From positions 2,294,001-2,358,000 of the forward strand of contig NZ_CP019646.1 in the NCBI RefSeq assembly GCF_001999965.1: 64,000 nucleotides of DNA, in the 5' to 3' direction. How positions within the stretch are numbered: the stretch's first letter is position 1; every line of letters begins with the position of its first letter. This document shows, piece by piece, positions 46,478 through 54,988 of this stretch. The notes beneath the pieces are model-generated. The model worked only from the letters and a program-made list of their open reading frames with translations, was not told the origin of the DNA and did not search any database. The translations under genes were made by a program, and so were the position numbers. The DNA comes from Limihaloglobus sulfuriphilus (GTDB lineage: Bacteria > Planctomycetota > Phycisphaerae > Sedimentisphaerales > Sedimentisphaeraceae).

Positions 46478-47472
46478 AGAAGGCGGTGGACGTTGATGAC
46501 GGCTCCGGCGGCACAGAAACCTTGACTACGTGGTTTGTGTATGATATGATGGGCAACGTGATAACAGAATGTGAACAGACAGATACCGGCAGTATTGGCT
46601 GGACTCGTGAGTACGTTTACTCTGACGGCTCGCGGGCGGTTTATATGCGCAGGCCGCATGTGCTGGGGCCGATTGCCGACTGGAACGGGTATGTCTCGTT
46701 TATCAGCAGCGGTATCGAGGATTTCGCCGCGGCCTGGCTGTGTGATTCGAGTTGTGAGCCGGCCGTTCTAACGGCGTGGGATCTCAACGATGACGGCTAT
46801 ATCGACCTGACAGATTTCGGCATGGAGGTTGCAAGTTTCAGCGGTGCATGGCAAAGCGAAAGCCGCCTGCTCGCAACCGACTACCGCGGCAGCGTCATCG
46901 GCATTGTAACCGCCGACCAGACAGCGATAGAGCCGATCCACTATGACGCCTGGGGAAATTCAGTAATCAACACAGGCACTGACCTCGACGGGCTTAGTAT
47001 TCTCTGGAACGGATACTACCACGACTATGAGACGGGGAACTACTACCTCAAGAACAGATACTATTCTCCAGTTGAAAGAAGGTTCATAACAGATGACCCG
47101 CATGGTGTTAATCCAGATGGAAATTGGAACAATCAATTTAACATCCTAAAACAATACGTGGATGGCTTTGGTTTAGACGTTTACGCTAATCATGACCCTG
47201 TAAATGGTTTTGACCCGTGGGGATTGCTTGATGGCAATGAATATCTTAAGTGTACAGATAAATGTGACGAAAAGCTCAAATCATACCCACTTAAAACAGC
47301 AATTGATGCTTGTCATACGTGTTGCATGTTGTTTGCTTTTAATAGTAAAGTTGCTACATCAGAAGAAGCTGGGGCTTTCTGTGTGCAAAGCTCTATGCAG
47401 TGTCACAAACCTTTCAAGAAGACTAGATGGAAATGGTGGTATAAACTGATAGGATGGCTAACTGGAAAATGA
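46463..47472 (+). pseudogene. Displaced RHS C-terminal cassette with a different tip
   Basis: Begins abruptly with sequence nearly identical to 44836 onward (TTGGCCGGCGGATAAAGAAG...) and encodes the same last YD/EF-hand/core region (RYYSPVERRFITDDPHG, EF-hand DLNDDGYIDLTDF), then DPVNGFDPWGL and an unrelated tip of about 82 aa with several cysteines (CTDKCDEKL, CHTCCML) and a basic, Trp-rich end. There is no ATG, signal peptide or ribosome site; a GTG at 46486 is the first possible start. This is the layout of orphan RHS tips, which become expressed by recombination into the main gene. Confidence 0.85.
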
Positions 47473-47500
47473 ACTAGTAAACTCATAAGGGTATATAACT

Positions 47501-47986
47501 ATGCGAAAAATTTTAATTTTCTCTATATTATGTGTGTTATTTGCCGTGCAGAGCTGCAAAGAAAATAGACTTATAAATCTTCGAAAAGAGTTGCTAATAG
47601 ACGATGATAATTACATCAGATTGTATATTCAATCTTTCAATGATATGGAAGCTAATCTAAAGCGGCAAGAAGAAATCAAATATGAGATAAAGGGCAAATT
47701 GTCTGGAAAAAAATTTAGTAAGATTTATCAAGGCATCAGCATTGCAGATTTTCAGATGTGGAATGACAAAATTGTACTTTTTTCACTAAACGGTTTTCTG
47801 TTGTATAATCCGTTTACCAATCAAGATGAATGGATATATAAGAATGAACATACTTTCATACGTCATCCTCTTGTAGAAATTGACGACGACACCGGCAATA
47901 TATACGCTTTTTGCAGCCTTTACCCTGAAATGAATAAAATATTGTTGGCTATTAATATACACAAAAAAACAGCTTCCACATTGTAG
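47501..47986 (+). CDS. Lipoprotein, likely immunity protein of the displaced RHS tip
   Basis: A 161-aa protein with a signal segment and lipobox AVQSC (Cys near residue 19). It begins 28 bases after the orphan tip. The mature part looks beta-rich (FSLNGFLLYNPFTNQDEWIYK), reminiscent of a small propeller blade set, without a family that I can name. The repeated pattern tip-lipoprotein, tip-lipoprotein in this locus argues for immunity, but this is inference. Confidence 0.6.
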   Translation: MRKILIFSILCVLFAVQSCKENRLINLRKELLIDDDNYIRLYIQSFNDMEANLKRQEEIKYEIKGKLSGKKFSKIYQGISIADFQMWNDKIVLFSLNGFLLYNPFTNQDEWIYKNEHTFIRHPLVEIDDDTGNIYAFCSLYPEMNKILLAINIHKKTASTL

Positions 47987-49385
47987 TTGTCAACCGTAAG
48001 TCGAACACCCGTAAATTGTCATTTTTGCTTTGATTTGCTCTTTCATAAGTTAATAGAGTGACGGATATTCATGGCTCAATGAAATCATCGTAAGACGACA
48101 GCTACTCAAAAGGCCCTTTTAATTGCCATATTTCAGTGTCAGGGCGTACATTCCCCGCAATCATTAGTATTACCAATGAATTTAAACGAGATTAACCGGC
48201 GGATTTCAAACGGTAGCCTGTTACTCGGGTCTGGCTGAAATATCGTCTTTCAATATTTGCCGGAACCGTCTTGGCATCACGTGCCGGTGCTTCAGGCAAG
48301 TTGCCGAAGAATACATCATCCGGACGCTTGCCGTCTAATGACATATGCGGCCGCCAGGTATTGTACCAAAGCTGGAATTTATCACAAAGCTCTTGTAAAT
48401 GATCAATCCCTCTTATGATCGGAACCCGATTGAGCCATTCTGATTTTAGTGTTCTATTAACTCTTTCAGTTACCGCAATTGAACCGTGCTTACCTATGGC
48501 ACCAAGCCTATGCTTAATATTATAGTGCCGCAGACATTCAGCGAACGCCTCAGATATAAATACACTTCCCTGATCAGATATGAGATGCTTTGGCGAACCA
48601 TATTTATCAATCGCCTCGTCCATGATATTGATAACCCAACCTGCATTGGGCCCCTCCAATGGGGCAGCAGCGACAACCTTACGGGAGAAGTGATCAATGA
48701 TAACACATACATGCACGGCGAACAGTCCCCACTTGCGAACCACGGTAGTATCTATTGACCAGACATGGTTTGGATACCATGCCGGTATCTGCCGAGCCTC
48801 TGGCTTATCTATCTTCTTCTTTGAAGACATCTTTGGCCGGTTCTTCGGTTCCGGCCTGTTGAGTATATTGCGAGAAGTTGAAGCCGCCAGGAATATCCCA
48901 AGCAATTTAAGTTGGTTGGCAATTCTATGCCGTCCCCAGCCAGTATTAGCTCTTGCAATCTCCCAGACAAGGGAAACAACATCATCAGGTGTCTTGTTCG
49001 CCGGCACATGATTCTTGCTTTTCTCTTCAATTCGTTTAAGCCAGCGATAATAAGTTGATTTGGCAACTCCAAGATGCTTCGATATTTTATTTCTCGCTAT
49101 CTGGTAATTCTCCATGTAGAAAATAACATACAATTTCTCACGCAGAGAATATCGTTTGCCTTGTGGTTCTTTAGAATTAGCTTTCAGCAGAATAGAGTTC
49201 TGCATTTGAAGCTGTTCAACCTTATTACGCAGAAACAAAATCTCCTTATCCTTTTCATCAACATTCATCCGGGCAAGCCTTTTAAGGCTTTTCTTGCGAA
49301 TACGCCCCGAAAAGCCGGCAGCAATCACAACCGCTTTTAATATCAAACCACCAGCATAGTTGACAATCTCAAAATTAGAATTCAT
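47987..49385 (-). mobile_element. IS3/IS481-like element (borders approximate)
   Basis: One DDE transposase gene plus 205 bp of downstream non-coding sequence that starts GTTGTCAACCGTAAGTCGAACACC. The same non-coding end recurs at 60,823-61,083 with the last codons of the transposase. The right border is not defined; no clear inverted repeat was found upstream of the gene. Confidence 0.6.
48192..49385 (-). CDS. IS3/IS481-type DDE transposase
   Basis: A 397-aa single-frame transposase. The helix-turn-helix SKHLGVAKSTYYRWLKRI lies near residue 105; a coiled-coil/leucine-rich segment precedes it (DKEILFLRNKVEQLQMQN). The rve core has Asp in VWSIDTTVV near 210, Asp in LISDQGSVF near 272 and Glu in AVTERVNRTLKSEW near 308, followed by WYNTWRPHMSLDGKRP. 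This is the OrfB type of integrase domain, fused with its HTH in one frame, so no programmed frameshift is needed. Confidence 0.9.
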   Translation of the reverse strand: MNSNFEIVNYAGGLILKAVVIAAGFSGRIRKKSLKRLARMNVDEKDKEILFLRNKVEQLQMQNSILLKANSKEPQGKRYSLREKLYVIFYMENYQIARNKISKHLGVAKSTYYRWLKRIEEKSKNHVPANKTPDDVVSLVWEIARANTGWGRHRIANQLKLLGIFLAASTSRNILNRPEPKNRPKMSSKKKIDKPEARQIPAWYPNHVWSIDTTVVRKWGLFAVHVCVIIDHFSRKVVAAAPLEGPNAGWVINIMDEAIDKYGSPKHLISDQGSVFISEAFAECLRHYNIKHRLGAIGKHGSIAVTERVNRTLKSEWLNRVPIIRGIDHLQELCDKFQLWYNTWRPHMSLDGKRPDDVFFGNLPEAPARDAKTVPANIERRYFSQTRVTGYRLKSAG

Positions 49386-49510
49386 GGCCTTTCCTGATAC
49401 ATTGTATAAATGGTTACATTATAATCATTTATCGTTTTCTGTCTAAACTTGCAAAATTTTTGATATTTCATATAATAGCTGATAATTTATGATTATAAAT
49501 AGGAACAAAT

Positions 49511-50272
49511 ATGCTGAAATTTCCCGGAGGAAATAATAAACATAAGGCTCAAGAGCTTGTATATGAAGCAATGGATTGCATTTACCATGATGAGGACAAA
49601 GCATTGGGACTATGTCGTAAAGCCTTGAAACTTTACCCGAACTGTATTGATGCCCTTGTTATGATAGCAGAGGTTGAATGTCAGACCATTGCCGCATATG
49701 CAAATGCCATGGAAAAGGCTGTAGAAGCCGGTCGCAGTGAACTTGGGGCTAAATGCTTCAAAGAAGACAAGGGATATTTCTGGGGACTGTTGGAGACACG
49801 TCCGTTTATGCGTGCAATGATGCAGCTCGCAACAAGTTACAAGCTTATGGGTAAACGATATTTAAGTAAGGCCATTGCCATTTTTGAAGAGATGCTTGAA
49901 CTGAACCCCAATGATAATCAAGGAGTCAGAGACATATTGGTCGATTGCTATCTTGCAGATAAATCGTACGATAAAGCCGGCAAACTTATCAAGCAATACG
50001 AAGAAAATTCATTAGCAGTATTCAACTGGGCACGGGTTCTTTTAGCTTATGCAACAGAAGGAAAAGAAGCTGCTGATAAAGAATTCAAATCTGCAAAGAA
50101 ACAAAATGAATACGTAGCCAGATATTTAAGCGGCAAAAAACGGGTTCCCAAGGAAGAACCTCAATATTACTCTCCCGGCGATGTATCTGAGGCCATCTAT
50201 TGTTGCAGGGTTTTGAAAGAGGCGTGGAAAAGTCACCCTGAAGCTAAACTCTGGTTAAAATCAAAATGTTAG
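49511..50272 (+). CDS. TPR-repeat protein (ST7-like)
   Basis: A 253-aa soluble protein of tetratricopeptide type. Helical repeats are visible at residues 10-50 (HKAQELVYEAMDCIYHD, then ALGLCRKALKLYPNCIDALV) and 105-170 (AIAIFEEMLELNPNDNQGVRDILVDCYL). It resembles the ST7/TPR family found in many bacteria. AGGAAC stands seven bases upstream of the ATG. It lies between an IS3/IS481-like gene and a tRNA-like fragment, and the second copy of this unit at 60.8 kb lacks it, so it may be a passenger of the unit. Role: protein-protein adaptor; partner unknown. Confidence 0.72.
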   Translation: MLKFPGGNNKHKAQELVYEAMDCIYHDEDKALGLCRKALKLYPNCIDALVMIAEVECQTIAAYANAMEKAVEAGRSELGAKCFKEDKGYFWGLLETRPFMRAMMQLATSYKLMGKRYLSKAIAIFEEMLELNPNDNQGVRDILVDCYLADKSYDKAGKLIKQYEENSLAVFNWARVLLAYATEGKEAADKEFKSAKKQNEYVARYLSGKKRVPKEEPQYYSPGDVSEAIYCCRVLKEAWKSHPEAKLWLKSKC

Positions 50273-50432
50273 GGGTGGCACCGCAAAATAACCGGTGTCA
50301 CTTTGGTGTCACTCTCCAGTGTGTCCCGACTGTACTTTGAGTGAGTATTAGAGTGTATCCTGACTGTACTGCCAGATTTTAAGCCAAAACACGACTATAA
50401 ACCCTTATTTAACAATGACTTACAACCTATCC

Positions 50433-50480
50433 AAGGGACTGAAAATCCGTGTGTCGGCGGTTCAAATCCGCCCCTGCCCA
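50433..50480 (+). other. tRNA 3'-end-like fragment (attachment-site remnant)
   Basis: The T-arm GGCGG-TTCAAAT-CCGCC (50456-50472) is perfect and followed by CCTGCCCA, like an acceptor 3' strand plus discriminator. GGGACTGAAAATCCG upstream looks like an anticodon arm. The 5' half is missing, so it is not a functional tRNA. Such 3' fragments are left by integrases that use tRNA genes. A degraded relative lies at 61,230-61,262. Confidence 0.5.
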
Positions 50481-50844
50481 TTTCTTTTAAATCCCCATTT
50501 TTAGCATTATAAAGCGGGTTTCTTGTGTCGTTAAGGCTGTTTTTGGGGACCACTTCCAACCCCTTTGAAAGTTCGTATAAGTTCGCTTTTCCCCGCACTT
50601 GGTCGTCATTTGAGCCACAAATCTGCCCAATAGGTTCTGTATCACATGTCCCGGTAGCCTTGGCAGTTTGTTTACGGTCTGTTGTTTCAGACAATTTCGG
50701 CAGGTGCTGTAGTTGTCAAGCGGGTGTCGGACCACCTAAAATACGTTTGATGACTTAAAAATAAGGTTTTATTACTTTAAAAGTAATCTTCGATTTGGAC
50801 TTAAATGCATGCTTTTCATTCCTACATAGATAGACACTTGGCTT

Positions 50845-52837
50845 TTAACCCCAATTTCTCACTTAGGTCTCGAAACCGGTAAAAATAAAAATATTTTCGA
50901 TGTTTCTGGCCTTTGAGGGGTGTTTCGATTCTGGATTTGGCTTTGGTACAGACCTGCCCTATTGCATAGGTGAATTTCTATGCGATAATTTGGGTATGTA
51001 TTTGAAAAAGCACAGGCGTAAAAAGAACGGTAAATGCAACACCTATTACAGTATTGCTGAGAAGCGGAAGGTCTCCGGTAATCGGCATGTGGAGAAGGTG
51101 GTTCTTTACCTTGGTGAGATCAGCGACTCTCAAAAGAAGGCCTGGCAGAGATCAATTGAGATAATCAACGAAGATAACAAACCTGTACACAAAACCCTTT
51201 TTGCTTTTGATCAGGACAACCAGAGCTGTCACGATGTTGATACGATACCGGTTAACATCTCAAAGATGAGACTGGAACGACCGCGTAGGTTTGGCGATTG
51301 CTGGCTGGCTTCTGAGATGTGGGATCAGCTTGGTTTTGACCGCTTCTGGTCAGAGCGGATTGATACAGACAGATCGCCGGTCGCATTCTCAAAAGTCCTC
51401 AAGTTGCTTACGGTGAGCAGGCTGATAAAACCTTCTGCCGAATACTTTGTCCATCAGCACTGGTTCAGCCAGAGTGCTATGGACGCCATCCTTGATTGTG
51501 ATTTTGAGATTGCCGAGAAAAACAGGCTCTACCGTTGTCTTGACCGTATCCTTCCATACAAAGACGAACTTTGCAAATACCTTAAAGACACCTGGCAAGG
51601 AATGTTCAACCTTGAGTACGACATCCTGCTCTATGATATCACCAGCACGTATTTCGAGGGGCTATGCAAGCAGAATCCCAAGGCAGAATTCGGCCACAGC
51701 AAAGACAGACGCAGTGATTGCAGACAGGTGCTGATAGCCCTTGTTGTTACGCCGGAGGGCTTTCCTCTTGACTATGAAGTACTTCAGGGAAATACATCTG
51801 AAAAGACGACATTAAGACCCCTGCTCAACAAGATAGAAACAATGTACGGCAAGGCCAACAGGGTCTGGCTGATGGACAGGGGCATACCAACGGAAGCTAC
51901 GCTCAAGTTCATGCGTAAGAACAATATAAGCTATCTTGTTGGCACACCCCGCAGACAGCTCGATGATTATAGCAGTGAACTTTCTCAAAAGGACTGGGAG
52001 CAGGTAAACAGCAGTGTTCATGTGAAATACATCGAAAAAGAGGGCGAATGCTATGTCCTTGCCAGGAGCAGGGATCGTATGCAAAAGGAGAGGGCCATGC
52101 GTAAAAGAAAACTGCGTAAATATCTTGACGGACTTGAAAAACTCAAGGGATATCGCAATTATGAACGTTTTTATAAACGCCTTGGGGCTTTGCAATCGCA
52201 GGCCGGTAAAGCTTATAGATGTGTGGAGCTCAATATTCCGGGGCAAAAGGAGCGGATTGAAGCCGGCGAATTCAGGTATCACATAAACCGGCAGAAATAC
52301 CGTGATATGATCTATCGTGACGGCAAGTACTTTTTGCGGACCAATCAGAAGGGCAAGGATGGTAAGGCACTCTGGAATGAGTATATGCTGCAGTGCAACG
52401 TTGAGCAGTCTTTCAGAGAACTCAAGAGTGATCTTGGCATTCGCCCTGTATATCACCATAAAGAAGAGCGTGTTGATGCCCATATCTTTGTGGCGTTTAT
52501 AAGTTATTGCCTGCAGGTGACATTGCGGCATAAGCTGCGGGTGAGTGCCTGCGGCCTGACCGCACAGGCTGCCCTGGAAACGATGAGCCGTATCCAGATG
52601 CTTGATGTGACATTTGAAACACTTGACGGTCGGTACCTCTTGATGGAGAGGTACACCGAGCCCGAGGCAGATCAGCGTCTGATACTGCACCACCTGAACA
52701 TGGATCTGCCGCTGCAGAAGCCACCCAAAATATACAGCAGCCAGGTCAAAGATTAAGACCCCCTTTGGCGACACACCAACACCGCGGGCGCTACCATAAA
52801 CCCTGTTTTACACCCCTAAGTGAGAAATTGGGGTTAA
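50845..52837 (+). mobile_element. IS1634-like insertion sequence
   Basis: Perfect 23-bp terminal inverted repeats TTAACCCCAATTTCTCACTTAGG (50845-50867) and its complement (52815-52837). TTAA at both outer edges may be a target duplication. One transposase gene fills the interior. The element appears complete. Confidence 0.93.
50996..52756 (+). CDS. IS4/IS1634-type DDE transposase
   Basis: A 586-aa transposase from ATG 50996 (MYLKKHRRKKNGKCNTYYSI). The longer frame back to 50900 lacks the usual family start and crosses the likely promoter. DDE residues: Asp in LLYDITSTYFEG near 217, Asp in VWLMDRGIPTE near 292 and Glu in CNVEQSFRELKSDL near 470. The long insertion between the second Asp and the Glu is normal for the IS1634 group. 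The enclosing perfect inverted repeats suggest recent activity. Confidence 0.93.
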   Translation: MYLKKHRRKKNGKCNTYYSIAEKRKVSGNRHVEKVVLYLGEISDSQKKAWQRSIEIINEDNKPVHKTLFAFDQDNQSCHDVDTIPVNISKMRLERPRRFGDCWLASEMWDQLGFDRFWSERIDTDRSPVAFSKVLKLLTVSRLIKPSAEYFVHQHWFSQSAMDAILDCDFEIAEKNRLYRCLDRILPYKDELCKYLKDTWQGMFNLEYDILLYDITSTYFEGLCKQNPKAEFGHSKDRRSDCRQVLIALVVTPEGFPLDYEVLQGNTSEKTTLRPLLNKIETMYGKANRVWLMDRGIPTEATLKFMRKNNISYLVGTPRRQLDDYSSELSQKDWEQVNSSVHVKYIEKEGECYVLARSRDRMQKERAMRKRKLRKYLDGLEKLKGYRNYERFYKRLGALQSQAGKAYRCVELNIPGQKERIEAGEFRYHINRQKYRDMIYRDGKYFLRTNQKGKDGKALWNEYMLQCNVEQSFRELKSDLGIRPVYHHKEERVDAHIFVAFISYCLQVTLRHKLRVSACGLTAQAALETMSRIQMLDVTFETLDGRYLLMERYTEPEADQRLILHHLNMDLPLQKPPKIYSSQVKD

Positions 52838-52862
52838 GTCGCAAGTAACTCGTGAGACAAAA

Positions 52863-53158
52863 CTAAGCCAATGTAACCCTAAGCTGTCTGCCAAGACATT
52901 GAGCAGCCTTATCGAGAGTCTGCAAAGTTATAGATTCACAATTAGGGTCAAGCAGACGATTTAATGCGCTGCGTGAAGTATGCATCCGCTGAGCCATGCT
53001 GGTCTTTGATATGTGTTGCCTTTGCATTTCTTCGACAATCTGCATTGCCAGAACCCGTTTGGTCGCCGCAAGGGTAGATTCTTCGTAGATATTCTCTTCA
53101 CGAAGAAAAAAACATCAAAAGAAGATCCCAACGGAGATTTATCTGTATTTTTTGCCAT
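52863..53158 (-). pseudogene. XRE-type antitoxin gene with a frameshift
   Basis: The N-terminal part starts at 53158 (MAKNTDKSPLGSSFDVF). The helix-turn-helix part is in another frame (IVEEMQRQHISKTSMAQRMHTSRSALNRLL, ending at 52863). Restoring one base in the run of seven A (53106-53112 on the plus strand) joins both into about 99 aa. The HTH belongs to the HigA/XRE antitoxin type. It follows a toxin remnant directly, in higB-higA order. Mutation is more likely than programmed slippage because the toxin is also broken. Confidence 0.75.
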
Positions 53159-53160
53159 GT

Positions 53161-53268
53161 TTATTTTCCTTTGCTGAGTGCTTTTTGGATTTCTTTTTTC
53201 CGTCTGCGAGCAATATCCATATCAGCCGCCGGTGTTTTCTGCTGTTTCTTAATAAATCCATGAAGCTG
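53161..53268 (-). pseudogene. C-terminal remnant of a HigB/Gp49-type toxin
   Basis: The last 35 codons (HGFIKKQQKTPAADMDIARR...KEIQKAL) match the end of Gp49/HigB-like RNase toxins. The N-terminal part is gone: from about 53268 the DNA is a fragment of the RAYT element. Loss of the toxin explains the free decay of the antitoxin gene. Confidence 0.65.
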
Positions 53269-53495
53269 ATATGCTGAAAAAGATGTCGCACTGATCGAAA
53301 ACTCACTAAAACGCGGTGCACCGCTTGGTGAAACAGAATGGGTAAAGAAAACCGCCAAAGACCTTTTGCTCGAATCAACAATAAACAAACGGAGCAGGCC
53401 GTTTAAAAAGGACTATGATGAATAACACTTTGACAAAACAAGCCCTAAGCGCGTGTAAAGCACTGCTAATAAATGAGTTGCGTTATTACTGTAAA
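53268..53495 (+). repeat. 3' fragment of the RAYT element
   Basis: Matches 60,033-60,250: the last codons of the RAYT gene with one missing G (frameshift), the palindrome GCGGTGCACCGC, and the following MNNT-leader open frame (53,418 onward), here continuing for about 45 codons before a stop. Not functional as a transposase. Confidence 0.8.
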
Positions 53496-53679
53496 ACAAA
53501 GTTCTCTTCTGAGCTGATTCATTTTGCCATCAAGCACGGCATTGTTACCATTTAAGCACCTGTAAAAAATTCACTCCAAACCTCGTAATTTCACGAGTAG
53601 CATTCCTTTTTATTTCCCTTATAATTTTGAATTTTGCTCTTGCAGTAAAAAAAGTTTTTCACAAAGGCGCGATTGTGCT

Positions 53680-54108
53680 ATGGAAAATAAATGTATTGTT
53701 CTTGCCGATAAACATCAGAACATCCTTGAAGGCCTTCACGGACTGCTCGAAAGCGTATTTGCCAGCGTGGTGATGATCGCCGATCAGCCGTCATTGGTCG
53801 AAGCTTTAAATAAGATTCATCCGCAATTTGCCATTATTGATTTGCCCTTACTGGGTCATGTCGAATTAGATACAGCCTGCAAACTCCACAAACGTTTTCC
53901 TGATATAAAAATTTTCATTCTGAGCGATTACGATGAGCCCTGAATTGCGGATGATGTTATATCGTCAGGCGCTTCGGACTTTGTCCTGAATCAATATGCC
54001 GGCACGGATTTGTTTGAAGCCATTCAAAGTGTGAAGAAAGGGAAAACTTTTATCTCGCCGGCGGGGAAAAACAGATACGATTCACAAGAAAAAATGGGAG
54101 ATAATTAA
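53680..54108 (+). pseudogene. Response-regulator receiver gene with an in-frame stop
   Basis: A CheY-like receiver: ADKHQNILEGL at the start, phospho-acceptor Asp in AIIDLPLLG, Ser/Asp in FILSDYDEP, then TGA at 53941 and, in the same frame, IADDVISSGASDFVLNQYAG to the stop at 54106. Without the TGA the protein would be 142 aa, a single receiver ending two bases before the next gene. Either a recent nonsense mutation or a stop that is read through; the former is far more likely. Confidence 0.7.
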
Positions 54109-54109
54109 C

Positions 54110-54946
54110 ATGAGAAAAGTATCCAGATATTCAACTGTGTTTCTGTTTGTGATGATGATTTCCATCTCAGCTTACTCTGAGAGCCAACCACAGACGACAG
54201 ACGATTGGGAGATTCGGTTAATGCCGTATTTCTGGATGCCTTCGCTGGATGCAGAAGGAACTGTCGGCGGGCCTTTAGGCGGAAGCCTTTCAGGTAATAT
54301 CGATTTGAGTTTTGGCGATGTTCTGGATTATCTTAATTTTACAGCCATGGGACGTATGGAGGCATGGAACGGAAAGTGGGGACTGACCTTTGACGGGATT
54401 TTTATGAATTTGGGTGCAGACGGAAGTTTTCAAGGTCGCAGAGGATTTGTTGATTTCAGTTTGGATGCGGATATCCGGCTGGGCATGGCGGATTTCGGAT
54501 TAACCTACCGTCTCTTTGAAGAGCGATTTGGCAATGATAACCTGCAACGTTTTGTGTTTGAGCCATACGGGGGCCTTCGATATTCCTATCTGAAAGAGGA
54601 AATTGATTTGAATATCAACATTGCCGGAGTCGGTTCTGCCGGACAAACACTGGGTACCTCTGAGGATTGGGTGGAGCCGTTTATCGGAGGTCGAGTCATT
54701 TGGGATTTGAATGACACATGGTCGCTTAATGTAAGAGGTGACGCCGGCGGATTTGGAATCGGCAGCGCATCGGATCTGACCTGGCAGATACTTGGAGGCG
54801 TGGATTGTAAATTATCAAAAAATACGACCCTTAATATGGGCTATCGTTATGTAGAACTCGACTACAGCCACGGCAGCGGTTCCGATGAACTTGGAATTGA
54901 TTTACGGGCACAAGGTCCATATCTGGGCCTGACGATTTTGTTTTGA
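54110..54946 (+). CDS. Outer-membrane beta-barrel protein
   Basis: A 278-aa precursor with a signal peptide (VFLFVMMISISAYS). The mature part consists of alternating beta strands with Trp/Tyr/Phe at their ends (WEIRLMPYFWMPSLDA, GGLRYSYLKEEIDL, LNMGYRYVELDYSHG) and ends in Phe (YLGLTILF), the signature of Bam-assembled barrels. Probably 8-12 strands. It starts one base after the broken receiver gene and precedes the DUF1254 genes with moderate spacing, so it likely belongs to the same transferred cluster. Ligand unknown. Confidence 0.7.
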   Translation: MRKVSRYSTVFLFVMMISISAYSESQPQTTDDWEIRLMPYFWMPSLDAEGTVGGPLGGSLSGNIDLSFGDVLDYLNFTAMGRMEAWNGKWGLTFDGIFMNLGADGSFQGRRGFVDFSLDADIRLGMADFGLTYRLFEERFGNDNLQRFVFEPYGGLRYSYLKEEIDLNINIAGVGSAGQTLGTSEDWVEPFIGGRVIWDLNDTWSLNVRGDAGGFGIGSASDLTWQILGGVDCKLSKNTTLNMGYRYVELDYSHGSGSDELGIDLRAQGPYLGLTILF

Positions 54947-54988
54947 GGCTAAAATTGACATAATAGTATCTTTAATGAAAGAAAAAAA

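Noticed and set aside
50395-50694. Minus-strand frame of 99 aa ending in a GFEPPTHGFSV-like string
   Set aside because: This string is what a tRNA 3' end gives when translated backwards; the frame overlaps the tRNA-like fragment and is not a gene.
53139-53381. 80-aa minus-strand frame in the toxin/RAYT junction
   Set aside because: It is out of frame with the toxin remnant and partly antisense to the RAYT fragment.
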